In this document: positions 34,730-43,841 of the stretch, in pieces | Layout: the number at the start of each line of letters is the position of its first letter | Position numbering within the stretch: position 1 is the first letter of the stretch | NCBI GenBank assembly: GCA_030446715.1 | Contig: JAUJMU010000002.1 | Location: forward strand, 628,631 to 692,630 | Direction: 5' to 3' | Source: Cytophagales bacterium | GTDB taxonomy: Bacteria; Bacteroidota; Bacteroidia; Cytophagales; 172606-1 | DNA: 64,000 bases | Program-made: the position numbers and the translations under genes | The notes under the pieces: model-generated | What the model saw: only the letters and a program-made list of their open reading frames with translations | Databases searched by the model: none | What the model was told of the DNA's origin: nothing

Positions 34730-36889
34730 ATGAAAGGATTGCTTTTTAAAATTACTCTGATCATTTTAATTGGTCAAACAAGTCATTCGGCCAAGGCCAC
34801 CGTCGTTTTTTCCGATCCGGCACAATTGACTTATATTGGGAGTAACATTGGTATTCTTGAGGATAAAACGGGTAATTTATCCCTGGAGCAAGTTTTATCC
34901 TCGCCAGAAAAATTTAAATCAAGCAGTCAACAGGTACCTAACCTCGGAATCACACCTTATACTTATTGGGTAAAAATAATTATTCAAAACAAGAGTCAAT
35001 TATCTCCACTCCTGCTTGAGCTTGCCTATCCCACAATTGATGAAGTCACCTTTTATAGTCAATCTGCCGATGGTGGGTACGAGGCAACCCTGATGGCTGA
35101 ATATTTACATTTCTCTGAGAGAAAGTACCAGCATCAGAACTATATCTTTGCCTTACCTATTCAAAGTAATCAGACAAAAACAGTTTTCCTCCGAATCAGG
35201 AGCGGCGAACAGATTCAACTGCCGATCAAGCTGGGCTCACCACAGAAAATTTTTGAGAAAAACATCAGGGAGGAACTAATTTCAGGACTTTACTTCGGAA
35301 TAATAATGGTTATGTTTTTGTATAACCTGTTTCTGTTTTTCATTATTCGTGACCGCCTCTATCTTTATTATGTTTCCTATATTCTATTTGTGGGTTTAAC
35401 CCAGGCCTGCCTGCAGGGTTATACTTTTAAATACCTCTGGCCTGATTTTCCATGGCTGGCTATCCAAAGTACTTATCTGATTCCTATCTGTAGTGGCTGG
35501 GCTGTTGCGTTCTTCTTCAGACGTTTTCTTCAGTCCCCAAAATACATTCCAAGGCTGAACAAAGGGTTAAATATATTTATTATTGTTTATGCTATCTGTG
35601 GTCTGCTCAGCATTTTGCAATATTATAACCTGAGCCAGGAACTGCTTCAGTTCAATGCCATGCTAGGCTCTCTTTACATTTTGTATGCAGCGATTGTAAT
35701 TGCCAGAAAAGGTTACAGACCAGCCAAGGTTTTTTTGCTGGCATGGTCTATATTTCTGGCGGGTATATGCATATTTGTTTTAAGAAATTTTGATATTCTT
35801 CCTTACAACACTTTCACCTATTATATTCTGCAGATTGGCTCGGCGATCGAAGTTGTACTCCTTTCTTTTGCCCTAGCAGACCGCATCAATGCGCTGAAAA
35901 GAGAGAAAGAAGCGTCACAGGCTCAGGCACTGGAGATTTTGAAGGAAAATGAGCGGATTATCCGGGAGCAAAACGCCAGCCTGGATACCCGGGTAAAAGA
36001 AAGAACGCTGGAGTTGCAGGAATCAAACCGGGAGCTCAACACCACACTGCGCCGCCTGAAGGAAGCGCAGGCGCAACTGGTAAATGCCGAAAAAATGGCT
36101 TCCGTGGGTCAGCTTACGGCCGGTATTGCCCACGAAATCAATAATCCGATTAACTTTGTAAGCGCGGCAATGAAGCCGCTCCGGAGAAATATCGGGTACT
36201 TCCTTGAAATACTCAATAATTATGATCAGGCGGCAGCCCGGCCGGAAGTAAAAGACTCCTTTGGCGCAATCGAAGCCCTCAAGAAAAAATACGATATAGA
36301 GTACTGCAAGGAAGAGATAACCACCATTCTGCAGGGAATTGAAGACGGTGCATTCCGGACAACCGAAATTGTAAGGGGATTGCGTAATTTCTCGCGTCTG
36401 GATGAAGCTGAACTCAAACTTGCCAATGTGAATACAGGGCTTGATTCAACTATTATCTTGCTGCAGGGCAACCTCAACGGACGAATCAGGTTACACAAGG
36501 ATTACGGAGATATCCCGGAGATTGAGTGTTATGCCGGCAAGCTGAATCAGGTGTTCATGAACATACTTACCAACAGCATTCATGCGGTAAAAGCCAGGAA
36601 TCTGCCGCCTGGTGAAGGCAGCATTACCATCCAAACCCGGGACCGGGAGAATGAGCTGGTGATCAGTTTTCAGGATAATGGTATAGGCATGTCCGAAGCA
36701 GTAAAGAATAAAATGTTTGACCCGTTTTTTACAACCAAAGACGTAGGAGAAGGTACCGGTCTCGGGATGTCTATTGTTTTCAGCATCGTCCAGATGCATG
36801 AGGGGTCTATTTCAGTAGATTCACAGGAAGGAGCAGGAACCCGGATTACCCTTACCATTCCGAAGGCCTGTGCGGCGGTTGAAAAATGA
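34730..36889 (+). CDS. 7TMR-DISM sensor histidine kinase
   Basis: This 719-residue membrane kinase has a signal peptide (about 1-23) and a periplasmic 7TMR-DISM extracellular domain (about 40-165: YTYWVKIIIQNKSQLSPLLL, PLLLELAYPTIDEVTFYSQS). Seven membrane helices follow (about 188-390), then a coiled coil (395-450) with LDTRVKERTLELQESNRELN. The dimerisation/phospho-acceptor helix has His in GQLTAGIAHEINNPINF (about residue 467), and an HATPase_c domain has N-box NQVFMNILTNSIHAV, G1 FQDNGIGMS and G2 GEGTGLGMSIVFSI. The DISM domain may bind carbohydrate-like or other small ligands. It is followed after 15 bp by a receiver-kinase gene, its likely phosphorelay partner. Base composition is AT-richer than the flanking genes. 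Confidence 0.9.
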   Translation: MKGLLFKITLIILIGQTSHSAKATVVFSDPAQLTYIGSNIGILEDKTGNLSLEQVLSSPEKFKSSSQQVPNLGITPYTYWVKIIIQNKSQLSPLLLELAYPTIDEVTFYSQSADGGYEATLMAEYLHFSERKYQHQNYIFALPIQSNQTKTVFLRIRSGEQIQLPIKLGSPQKIFEKNIREELISGLYFGIIMVMFLYNLFLFFIIRDRLYLYYVSYILFVGLTQACLQGYTFKYLWPDFPWLAIQSTYLIPICSGWAVAFFFRRFLQSPKYIPRLNKGLNIFIIVYAICGLLSILQYYNLSQELLQFNAMLGSLYILYAAIVIARKGYRPAKVFLLAWSIFLAGICIFVLRNFDILPYNTFTYYILQIGSAIEVVLLSFALADRINALKREKEASQAQALEILKENERIIREQNASLDTRVKERTLELQESNRELNTTLRRLKEAQAQLVNAEKMASVGQLTAGIAHEINNPINFVSAAMKPLRRNIGYFLEILNNYDQAAARPEVKDSFGAIEALKKKYDIEYCKEEITTILQGIEDGAFRTTEIVRGLRNFSRLDEAELKLANVNTGLDSTIILLQGNLNGRIRLHKDYGDIPEIECYAGKLNQVFMNILTNSIHAVKARNLPPGEGSITIQTRDRENELVISFQDNGIGMSEAVKNKMFDPFFTTKDVGEGTGLGMSIVFSIVQMHEGSISVDSQEGAGTRITLTIPKACAAVEK

Positions 36890-36904
36890 TTTCGCAGAAA
36901 CTTT

Positions 36905-38044
36905 ATGGCTGAGGAACAAATACGTGTTTTATACATTGATGATGAAGTCCAGAATCTGAATTTATTCAAGGCATGCTTCCGTCATGACTTTCATATCTTT
37001 CTGGCAAAGTCCGCCGGTGAGGGTGTTGCCCACCTTGAGCAGCAGGATATCCACGTAATTGTTTCTGACCAGAAAATGCCCGGTATCACGGGAGTGCAGT
37101 TTTTTGAATCTATTCTGGAAAAATACCCTGACCCGGTGCGCATACTGCTGACCGCCTACACCGATGCAGAGGCATTGATTGATGCAATCAACAAAGGACA
37201 GATTTTTCGTTACCTGCGCAAGCCCTGGGAGGAAGAAGACCTCCGGATGACTATCCGCAGCGCCTTCCAGAGCTTCAGTATCAATCGCAAACTGCTGGAG
37301 CAGAACGCTGAACTGCAGAAGAGAAATGATGAACTGAATCGGTTTGTGTACAGTGCCTCCCATGACCTGAAAGCACCGCTTGGGTCCATTCAGGGGATTC
37401 TGGACCTGTCCAAAATGGAAGGAGAAGAAGACAATGCAGCGCAGTACCTGTTACTGATCGAAAAAAGCGTGAAGCAACTGGAAGCCTTCATCCATAATAT
37501 TATTCAGTACTACAAGAATACTCAGTTAAAGGAGCAGATTGATCAGATCGACTTCCAGAAAATGGTGGCCGAAATTCTGGAAAGCTATAAATACTACCAG
37601 TTTACTCCTCTCATCGACTTCCGGATAGAAATTTTGCAGGAGGAGCCATTCTTTGGTGATACCTTCCGGATCCGTACAATTCTGAACAACCTTCTTTCCA
37701 ACGCCATCAAGTATCAGCGTAAGGATGAACCAGATAAATACGTGATAATCTCTGTTAAGACCTCCCCCGAAGAGGTATTGATCAGAGTAGAAGACAACGG
37801 AATTGGTATTCCCGCTGAGCACCTGAACCAGATTTACAATATGTTTTTCAGGGCAACTTCGGAAAACAGTGGCTCTGGAATGGGCCTGTACATCCTCAAC
37901 GAAGCTCTTTCCAAAATCAGTGGCAAGATAAAGGTCAGCTCCCATCTTGGTGCAGGCACTACTTTTGAGCTGATACTACCTAACAGGTCAGAGCAAGCGT
38001 ACTCCCAGAACGAGTCGGTATCAAACACTCCTGAAAGGAGATAA
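36905..38044 (+). CDS. Receiver-histidine kinase (REC-HisKA-HATPase)
   Basis: This 379-residue soluble protein starts with a receiver (residues 6-125: VLYIDDEVQNLNLF, phospho-Asp in VIVSDQKMPGITGVQF, Thr in LLTAYTDAEALID, Lys in YLRKPWEEE). A coiled-coil linker follows (LEQNAELQKRNDELNRF), then a kinase core with His in SASHDLKAPLGSIQGILD (about residue 154) and an HATPase_c domain (LNNLLSNAIKYQRK, VEDNGIGIPAEHLNQIYNMF, GSGMGLYILNEAL). There is no membrane helix. The receiver is a close paralogue of the stand-alone regulator at 31991-32458. It is translated right after the sensor kinase (15-bp gap) and may receive phosphate from it through its own Asp. Confidence 0.9.
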   Translation: MAEEQIRVLYIDDEVQNLNLFKACFRHDFHIFLAKSAGEGVAHLEQQDIHVIVSDQKMPGITGVQFFESILEKYPDPVRILLTAYTDAEALIDAINKGQIFRYLRKPWEEEDLRMTIRSAFQSFSINRKLLEQNAELQKRNDELNRFVYSASHDLKAPLGSIQGILDLSKMEGEEDNAAQYLLLIEKSVKQLEAFIHNIIQYYKNTQLKEQIDQIDFQKMVAEILESYKYYQFTPLIDFRIEILQEEPFFGDTFRIRTILNNLLSNAIKYQRKDEPDKYVIISVKTSPEEVLIRVEDNGIGIPAEHLNQIYNMFFRATSENSGSGMGLYILNEALSKISGKIKVSSHLGAGTTFELILPNRSEQAYSQNESVSNTPERR

Positions 38045-38253
38045 CAGAACAGAAACCATCGACTGGATACGGCCTGAAGTAGCTGGCTTCCCCAACCTGT
38101 ATTCGGTCTGCTGGTTGAAATCAGCAATTTTTTCGTCTCTGCTACCCGACTCGGAATTGTTACACTCTGGTCTTTGTCCGGCGTTTTGTGCGTTGATCCT
38201 CAACACCTGGTTAACCAGACAAAGGCAGTTCACATTCCCTCATATCCTTAAAC

Positions 38254-38462
38254 TAACGTGAACTATGGATCAGAACAGATGATTATCGGTGAATTATAGG
38301 TTTGCTCAATTCCCATGTACGGCTAAAATCCGGTACAAACCAGCATTATAGTCTTGTTAAGCGAAACGCTTGTTATCAAAGCGTTGCAACTTCAAGCAAC
38401 CTGATTATGTAAGCTGTTGATTTTCAGAACCAAAAGTATCAGTTAATCCATAGTTCACGTTA
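38254..38462. mobile_element. 209-bp non-coding element with 17-bp terminal inverted repeats (MITE-like)
   Basis: TAACGTGAACTATGGAT (38254-38270) and ATCCATAGTTCACGTTA (38446-38462) are perfect inverted repeats around AT-rich, non-coding sequence. The ends resemble those of the IS982-family remnant at 43842-44749 (shared core ACGTGA-[AG]-[CT]-TAT), suggesting a non-autonomous derivative mobilised by that type of transposase. Flanking target duplication is not obvious. The rest of the spacer (38045-39044) holds only the small open reading frame described next. Confidence 0.6.
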
Positions 38463-38523
38463 AACTATATTCTGGTTCAGGAACCTGGCTTGTCAACGCA
38501 TTGCGCAGGCAGCGTCAATGGCC

Positions 38524-38712
38524 TTAATTATAATTCAGGTGCTTTATAATCTGATTTCTTAACTCGTTGAGCCGGTCAACTTCCCAGGGCTGAAAAGTAA
38601 ACCGTCCCTTCAGGCGATCCTGCAACTTGCGGGTGTGCAGCCGGCTTCGACCTCCATACAGCTGGCTGGCAATATACTCAAGATCAATATAAGGATTGTT
38701 AAGCCAGTTCAT
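38524..38712 (-). CDS. Small conserved-looking hypothetical protein, 62 residues
   Basis: MNWLNNPYIDLEYIASQLYG opens a 62-residue basic, predominantly helical protein ending KHLNYN. Residue composition and the LNELRNQIIKHL tail look like a genuine small protein rather than chance. I do not recognise a family; no signal peptide or membrane helix is seen. It lies beside the MITE-like element and upstream of nothing on its strand. It could also be a spurious reading frame. Confidence 0.45.
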   Translation of the reverse strand: MNWLNNPYIDLEYIASQLYGGRSRLHTRKLQDRLKGRFTFQPWEVDRLNELRNQIIKHLNYN

Positions 38713-39044
38713 AACACTTAATTGCCTTTTGTTTTGCGTATCGGAACAAAAAATATACCACCTTCATATTCTCCCAGAATCAGGGCTTTTAAGTAATAAA
38801 ACGTAACATCTGAGAACAGTGATGTACGGAATCGAACAAAATATTGTCCGAAATTGAAAACTATGATTTATATCAGTAACGATTGTCTTCCGGGCAGGCA
38901 AACAAACCCATCTGAGAATGACAGCACCTGCTGATGCCAAAAAATTGCCGGCAGCCGCGGTCATTGACTTTACGTTTAAACTGTGCCTGATATTGGGTAA
39001 CTTCAGAGACCAGTAGTCAGAAGTGCGTCAGAAAGTACGATCGT

Positions 39045-42000
39045 ATGGACATAAACCGCAAAATTTACCTGAAAATCGCCGCAGCTTCACTTTCCCTGCT
39101 TGCATTTTTGCTGCTGGCTCCGCTGCTGCTTGTTGTGCTGTATCAGGACCAGATCAAAGCAGCAGTGAAGTCTGCTTTTGCGGCTAACTCAGATCAGGTA
39201 CTGGATGACTTCAGTGTATCGCTTTCCATATTGCAGCATTTCCCGTACGCGACTTTTACCTTCCGCAACATTTTAATCCATGACACCAGCCGGCACCAAA
39301 AAACCGAAGTATTCGCCGCCAGCCGGGTAAAGCTGAAAGCCGACCTGACCAGCCTGCTTCAGAAGAAAGTAGTGGTAAGAGGGCTGATCATTGAAGGCAG
39401 CCGGTTGTACCACGGGGTAGATGCAACTGGTAACCAGAAGACCCTAAGGTTCAGGGATGTGGCCGGTAACAACGAAAAAAACTTCTCGGTGCAGATCCCT
39501 ACGGTCACCATCAGGGACATGCGACTCAAGGTCGAAAACCACTTCAAGGGCAATGGTATCAGCCTCAGAGTAAAAGGTGCCGATCTGAAGTTAAATTCAC
39601 AAGAAGGTATATTATCCGTTACGGGTCCTGTAACAGGTACAATAGGCCACATTGAAAGCAGAAAAGTGGTTCTTTTCAGGAACAAGCCCTTTGCCGCTGA
39701 TGCCAGCTATTCTTACCAGGTTAAGGCCCGGACCGGCAGATTAGACAGCATAAGCGTCAGCATGCCGGGGGCGCAGCTGATGATTACCGGGCAACACACC
39801 GGTATTCCGGACCGCAAAGGCGCCATGATTGACATTATCTGCTCCGGCTATCTGCCTACTGCCCAAGTACTGAGGGAATTATTGCCTGTTAAGTTTCAAT
39901 CTTTTTTTGACAGCGCTGATTTCCGCAGCAGTACCCGGTTCCGGTACCAGCTGTCCGGGGAAATGACGCCAACGGTAAGGCCACGCAATCATTTGACTTT
40001 CAACGTTAAAAACAGCCGGGTCACCTGGCCGGAGACGAGTGTTGAGCTGCGGGATCTGGCTATCAGTGGCGTGTTTGACAACGGCGAGGGTCATTCACCG
40101 CTAACCAGTTCACTGACCATCCATAAAGTGACGGCCCGCACCGGGAAAGGCTCCCTCCAGGGCCAGCTTCGCCTCACCAATTTCAAATATCCGCATATTG
40201 AAGGCAGCCTGACCGGAAACTTCAACCTGAAGGAATGGGCTACCATCCTGCGCCTTCCCGGTGCCTCCGGATACGGCGGCGAGGCCCGGGTGAAACTAAA
40301 GGTGAAAGGCCCGGTCCACCGGCTGCAGGACAAGTACCTGAATGAGCAGCTGGTGTGGGAAGGCGACTTGCAACTGCAGCAGGCTGCTGTCCAGTCTGGC
40401 AAATTTCCGGTTACCTGCACCGATCTCAACGGGGCAGTTCGTTTTGCCAGTAAAATGCTCTATCTCGAAAAACTTACGGGTAAGGCAGGCGGTTATCCGT
40501 TCCGGGCAGAAGCCACGGTGCAGCATCTGCTCCCTTACTGGTTTGGCCTGAGTGAGACGATTGCCCTGAACGCTGATATACAATCGGAGGGTGCCGATGC
40601 AAAATGGTTCGCTCCTGCCGATACGACCATTGGCCCCAAAAATGCTTTTATCCTTCCGGAATACCTGCAGATGCAGGCGCAGATCAGGTGCAGCCGCATA
40701 TTGCTGCCAGGTGATACGCTGCACAATCTGTCAGTACTCCTCCAAAGCGACCGGGAGCAGATCAGGCTTTCTGACCTTGCTTTTAATGCCCTTACCGGCA
40801 CCGTACAAGGATCAGTTTCAATGCCCAATAACCGGCATCAGACGGATGATGCGCAGGTACAGTTAACTGCCCGGCTGAGGGAACTGGACCTTCAGAAACC
40901 TTTTTTTTCCTCAGCATCGGGCCCCGGCAAAGAGGCGGCAAGCGATTTCAGAAATTTAGTACTCTCGAAGAAAAGCAAAATTGCTCTATTTGTCGGTTCA
41001 GTAAACCTGCCCGGAGAGGAAAATCTGAAAGACTTTGTTCTCCACCTGCAAAAAACGAATCAGCGGCTGGAACTGACCAGCCTGCAGTGCCAGACCACAT
41101 CCGGGGGCAGGATTACCGGCGGCGGGGAAGGAATTTACCGGGAGGGGCAGCTGCTTGGGCCAAAACTGAACCTTGCCTTTGCCTATGAACGCCTGAACCT
41201 GCAAAATCTCATCGGGCTTTTTACGGTGATCAGCCAGCAGAAACGCCAGTTGGGGGCACGGACCGGCACCACTGCCGCCAGCCGGAGCAAAGCTCCTGCT
41301 GATTATCAGATCAACCTCAATGTAACAGCCGGTCAGTTATTTTACGAAGCCCTGAGTGGCCATCAATTTTACCTGAAGGGTGCTTTGCACGACGATGAAG
41401 TGCAGCTGCACTACGTTACCATGCAGGCCTTTGGCGGCAAATTTACATCGAAGGGCAACCTGGAACTGCAACGCGGTGCCTCTGGCTATCCGCTGCAATT
41501 GCGCAGTCAGCTTCAGGATATGGACCTGAAACAGGTATTTGCGGCAGTAGACATGCTGGGGTTGGATGTGCTGAACAGCCGCAATGTAAGTGGTCAGGCA
41601 GATTGCTTCGTATTTGTCCGGACTGCGCTGGACCAGAAATTTCTGCCGGGTATGGACCGGACAGTGATGTATACACAGGCGGCTATCCGGAATATGGAAC
41701 TGATTGAAGTAGAAGCAATTGAGAAGGCGCTTCATTTTATCCGGGAGAAAAAGACCAGCCATCTCTACTTTGAAGATGTAGCCATTAAGTTTATGCTGCA
41801 CAACAACCGCTTTATTCTGCCCGGTTCTCACATGAACAGCAACCTCAGTCACCTGTACCTTGCGGGAACTTATGCCCTTGAGAAAGAAGCAGAACTGTAC
41901 TTTGATATTGCCGTGCTTGATGTCCTGTTTGGTAACAATAAGCGGCGGGTAGAAAAGCTGCAGAACAATCAGGAATTACCCAAACCGCGGATGGTGCGTC

Positions 42001-42167
42001 ACCTTGCCCTTCTGCGTGAAAAGGGTCAATACCGCCTGAAGCTGTACAACAAGCAGGATAATCAGGATGCCAGGAAACTGATGGAGAATGAATTTACAAG
42101 GACACTAAACAATCAGAAAATTGACACAGCCTTTATTGCACTTCCTGCCCTTTGGGATAAATTGTAG
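39045..42167 (+). CDS. AsmA family envelope protein
   Basis: This 1040-residue protein has a single N-terminal membrane anchor (residues about 8-35) and a long, beta-rich periplasmic chain. The AsmA-type N-terminal domain is marked by LSILQHFPYATFTFRNILIHD, and the C-terminal AsmA_2-like repeats by GASGYPLQLRSQLQDMDLKQ and LNSRNVSGQADCFVFVRTAL. AsmA-like proteins form groove-shaped bridges thought to carry lipids between envelope membranes. It has no operon partner: the spacer downstream holds a terminator serving the converging TerB-like gene. Composition is typical of the genome. Confidence 0.88.
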   Translation: MDINRKIYLKIAAASLSLLAFLLLAPLLLVVLYQDQIKAAVKSAFAANSDQVLDDFSVSLSILQHFPYATFTFRNILIHDTSRHQKTEVFAASRVKLKADLTSLLQKKVVVRGLIIEGSRLYHGVDATGNQKTLRFRDVAGNNEKNFSVQIPTVTIRDMRLKVENHFKGNGISLRVKGADLKLNSQEGILSVTGPVTGTIGHIESRKVVLFRNKPFAADASYSYQVKARTGRLDSISVSMPGAQLMITGQHTGIPDRKGAMIDIICSGYLPTAQVLRELLPVKFQSFFDSADFRSSTRFRYQLSGEMTPTVRPRNHLTFNVKNSRVTWPETSVELRDLAISGVFDNGEGHSPLTSSLTIHKVTARTGKGSLQGQLRLTNFKYPHIEGSLTGNFNLKEWATILRLPGASGYGGEARVKLKVKGPVHRLQDKYLNEQLVWEGDLQLQQAAVQSGKFPVTCTDLNGAVRFASKMLYLEKLTGKAGGYPFRAEATVQHLLPYWFGLSETIALNADIQSEGADAKWFAPADTTIGPKNAFILPEYLQMQAQIRCSRILLPGDTLHNLSVLLQSDREQIRLSDLAFNALTGTVQGSVSMPNNRHQTDDAQVQLTARLRELDLQKPFFSSASGPGKEAASDFRNLVLSKKSKIALFVGSVNLPGEENLKDFVLHLQKTNQRLELTSLQCQTTSGGRITGGGEGIYREGQLLGPKLNLAFAYERLNLQNLIGLFTVISQQKRQLGARTGTTAASRSKAPADYQINLNVTAGQLFYEALSGHQFYLKGALHDDEVQLHYVTMQAFGGKFTSKGNLELQRGASGYPLQLRSQLQDMDLKQVFAAVDMLGLDVLNSRNVSGQADCFVFVRTALDQKFLPGMDRTVMYTQAAIRNMELIEVEAIEKALHFIREKKTSHLYFEDVAIKFMLHNNRFILPGSHMNSNLSHLYLAGTYALEKEAELYFDIAVLDVLFGNNKRRVEKLQNNQELPKPRMVRHLALLREKGQYRLKLYNKQDNQDARKLMENEFTRTLNNQKIDTAFIALPALWDKL

Positions 42168-42345
42168 AGCCGGGGAGTGGGTGTCCGGTCAGCGCAAAGG
42201 GTCCGCACAGCTTCCGGAATGGGTTGAGTGGTTGTTGGATAGTAGTTATTCTTTGTTCCGACGGTACTGATTTGTCCGTGTTCATAATACTGATTAGCGG
42301 ATGCTTTCGCTCATGCACTCATCTTTCACTACCGGATCAAAACAA

Positions 42346-42369
42346 AGGCGCAGCCTGATGGCTGCGCCT
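42346..42369 (-). terminator. Terminator of the TerB-like gene
   Basis: AGGCGCAGCC (42346-42355) pairs with GGCTGCGCCT (42360-42369). On the minus strand the stem is followed by TTGTTTTG, 26 bp after the stop codon. It can also stop transcription from the AsmA side. Confidence 0.75.
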
Positions 42370-42394
42370 CTGCCGGTTGCCATTATATTTCGCT

Positions 42395-43177
42395 TCAGAA
42401 TCCGAATCCGCCGCCACGCCGGGAGCCGCCCCCAAGCAAGCCGCCCAGGAGGCCACCCATGCCCCGGTAGCCTCTGCCGCCACTCAGGACATCAAACATA
42501 CCCCCCATGCCGCCCATGCCGCGGTTACGCATGCCTCCACCCAGTACGCTGGAAAGCAGGCCGCCCATGACCATACCGCCAAGGCCACCGCCTCCCATCA
42601 TGCCGCCTCTGCGACGCCGGCCACCGATCATACGGCTGAGCAGAAGCGGAGCCATGATGCCGATCATGCCTTTCATCAGGGAACTGCCGTTGATGCCTGA
42701 TTGACGGAACTTATCCCCGAATCCGGATGACTGCATAAAATTCTGGCTGGTCACGTCTTGTCCCTGCTGCTGGGCCTGCCCGGCCTGATCCACAAACTGA
42801 TTAATGGTAGAGTACTGAGTGGCGTCAATGTTCAGGTAAGAAGCCATTTCCTGGACCATATTCTGCTCTTCAGCCGTGTACTTTCCGTCAGATTTGGCAA
42901 AAGCTATCAAATCAGTAATCAGCGAGTAACGCAGTTCGCTGCCCTTCAGGATATCTAAGCTTTCCTGCAATTGCCCATTAGCAGGATCATTTGCAGCCTG
43001 TAACACAGCCTGTTCCTGATCTTCAGTCAGTTCGGCGCTTTCGGCCATTGCCTGCAGAAACTCCAACTCTTCGTCCGTAGCCTGACGATCGGCGGTGGCT
43101 ATACTGGCAATGGCACCTAAATATGCCCCTTTTTCGCGGGTAGAATACCCCGCCAGTAACTGTTCGTTTGATTCCAT
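42395..43177 (-). CDS. TerB family protein with glycine-rich tail
   Basis: This 260-residue protein starts at the ATG at 43177 (MESNEQLLAGYSTREKGAYL); a longer in-frame start at 43279 adds a lysine-rich stretch overlapping the sulfatase remnant and is not preferred. Residues 1-140 form a TerB-like helical domain with paired acidic loops (ASIATADRQATDEELEFLQA and AFAKSDGKYTAEEQNMVQEM), typical of metal-binding TerB domains. After a Q-rich linker the C-terminus (about 170-260) is extremely rich in Gly, Met and Arg (GGMMGGGGLGGMVMGGLLSS and similar), presumably disordered or membrane-associating. Tellurite resistance is the family label only; the real function is unknown. Confidence 0.82.
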   Translation of the reverse strand: MESNEQLLAGYSTREKGAYLGAIASIATADRQATDEELEFLQAMAESAELTEDQEQAVLQAANDPANGQLQESLDILKGSELRYSLITDLIAFAKSDGKYTAEEQNMVQEMASYLNIDATQYSTINQFVDQAGQAQQQGQDVTSQNFMQSSGFGDKFRQSGINGSSLMKGMIGIMAPLLLSRMIGGRRRRGGMMGGGGLGGMVMGGLLSSVLGGGMRNRGMGGMGGMFDVLSGGRGYRGMGGLLGGLLGGGSRRGGGFGF

Positions 43178-43275
43178 GATTAGTTTGAGGTGGTTTATTA
43201 TACTTGCCCTTAACGTACCCACCCTTCTTTTGTTAGCGCCTGCCGGAGAGGATAATTTATTTGACTTCTTATGCT

Positions 43276-43815
43276 TCATCTCAGATCAAACTCTTTCCAA
43301 TACGTACCCTTATACCGGTGATCTCCCCGCTTATGCGGAATCTGCAGGCCTCCTGTTGATTCCAGCCGGGTGAGCAGGTGTTCCGGCAGGTGCCCGAGGT
43401 GCCATTTCCCGATACAGGCAGTCCGGTAGCCCTTGCCTTTCAGAAGCTCGGGCAATGTTTCTTCGGCCGGGTTCAGGCCGATGGCATAGAGGTTCCCGGT
43501 CCATTCAGGCCCTCCTGGACCAACTACTGGCATTCCTGCGCGTTGCGGGTAGCACCGTCAGTAGCGCCGCCCGTGAAGGAGAACAGTTGGACATGGCATA
43601 AAAATCGGTGAATCTCATTCCCTCCGCCGCCAACCGGTCAATGTGGTGGTGGCGATGTTCTTTGCTCCGAAACTTCCCACATCCGCGTAACCAAGGTCAT
43701 CGGCGAGGATGATTACAATGTTGGGCCGGCCGGTTCGGGCCTTGTTTTCCGAAAATCCGGATAGCAGGCCGAAGAGGAGCAGGACAAAAAAATGCCGGAT
43801 GCAATACGTTCCCAT
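43276..43815 (-). pseudogene. Sulfatase remnant (5' portion, frameshifted and truncated)
   Basis: The reverse strand encodes the beginning of a type I sulfatase. There is a signal peptide (MGTYCIRHFFVLLLFGLLSG), the metal motif [20 protein letters not shown] and, in another frame, [20 protein letters not shown] followed by the active-site motif [11 protein letters not shown] with the cysteine that becomes formylglycine. It continues through [20 protein letters not shown] and then runs into an unrecognised tail ([19 protein letters not shown]) and a stop. The frame changes near 43645-43655. About two thirds of the normal protein is missing. Sulfatases desulfate algal or host glycans; this copy is dead. 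Confidence 0.8.
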
Positions 43816-43841
43816 ATTATATCATTGTGAGTTACAATCTA

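Noticed and set aside
42377-42700. His/Ala/Thr-rich plus-strand frame opposite the TerB-like gene
   Set aside because: It is the antisense shadow of the Gly/Met-rich tail; composition bias explains the open frame.
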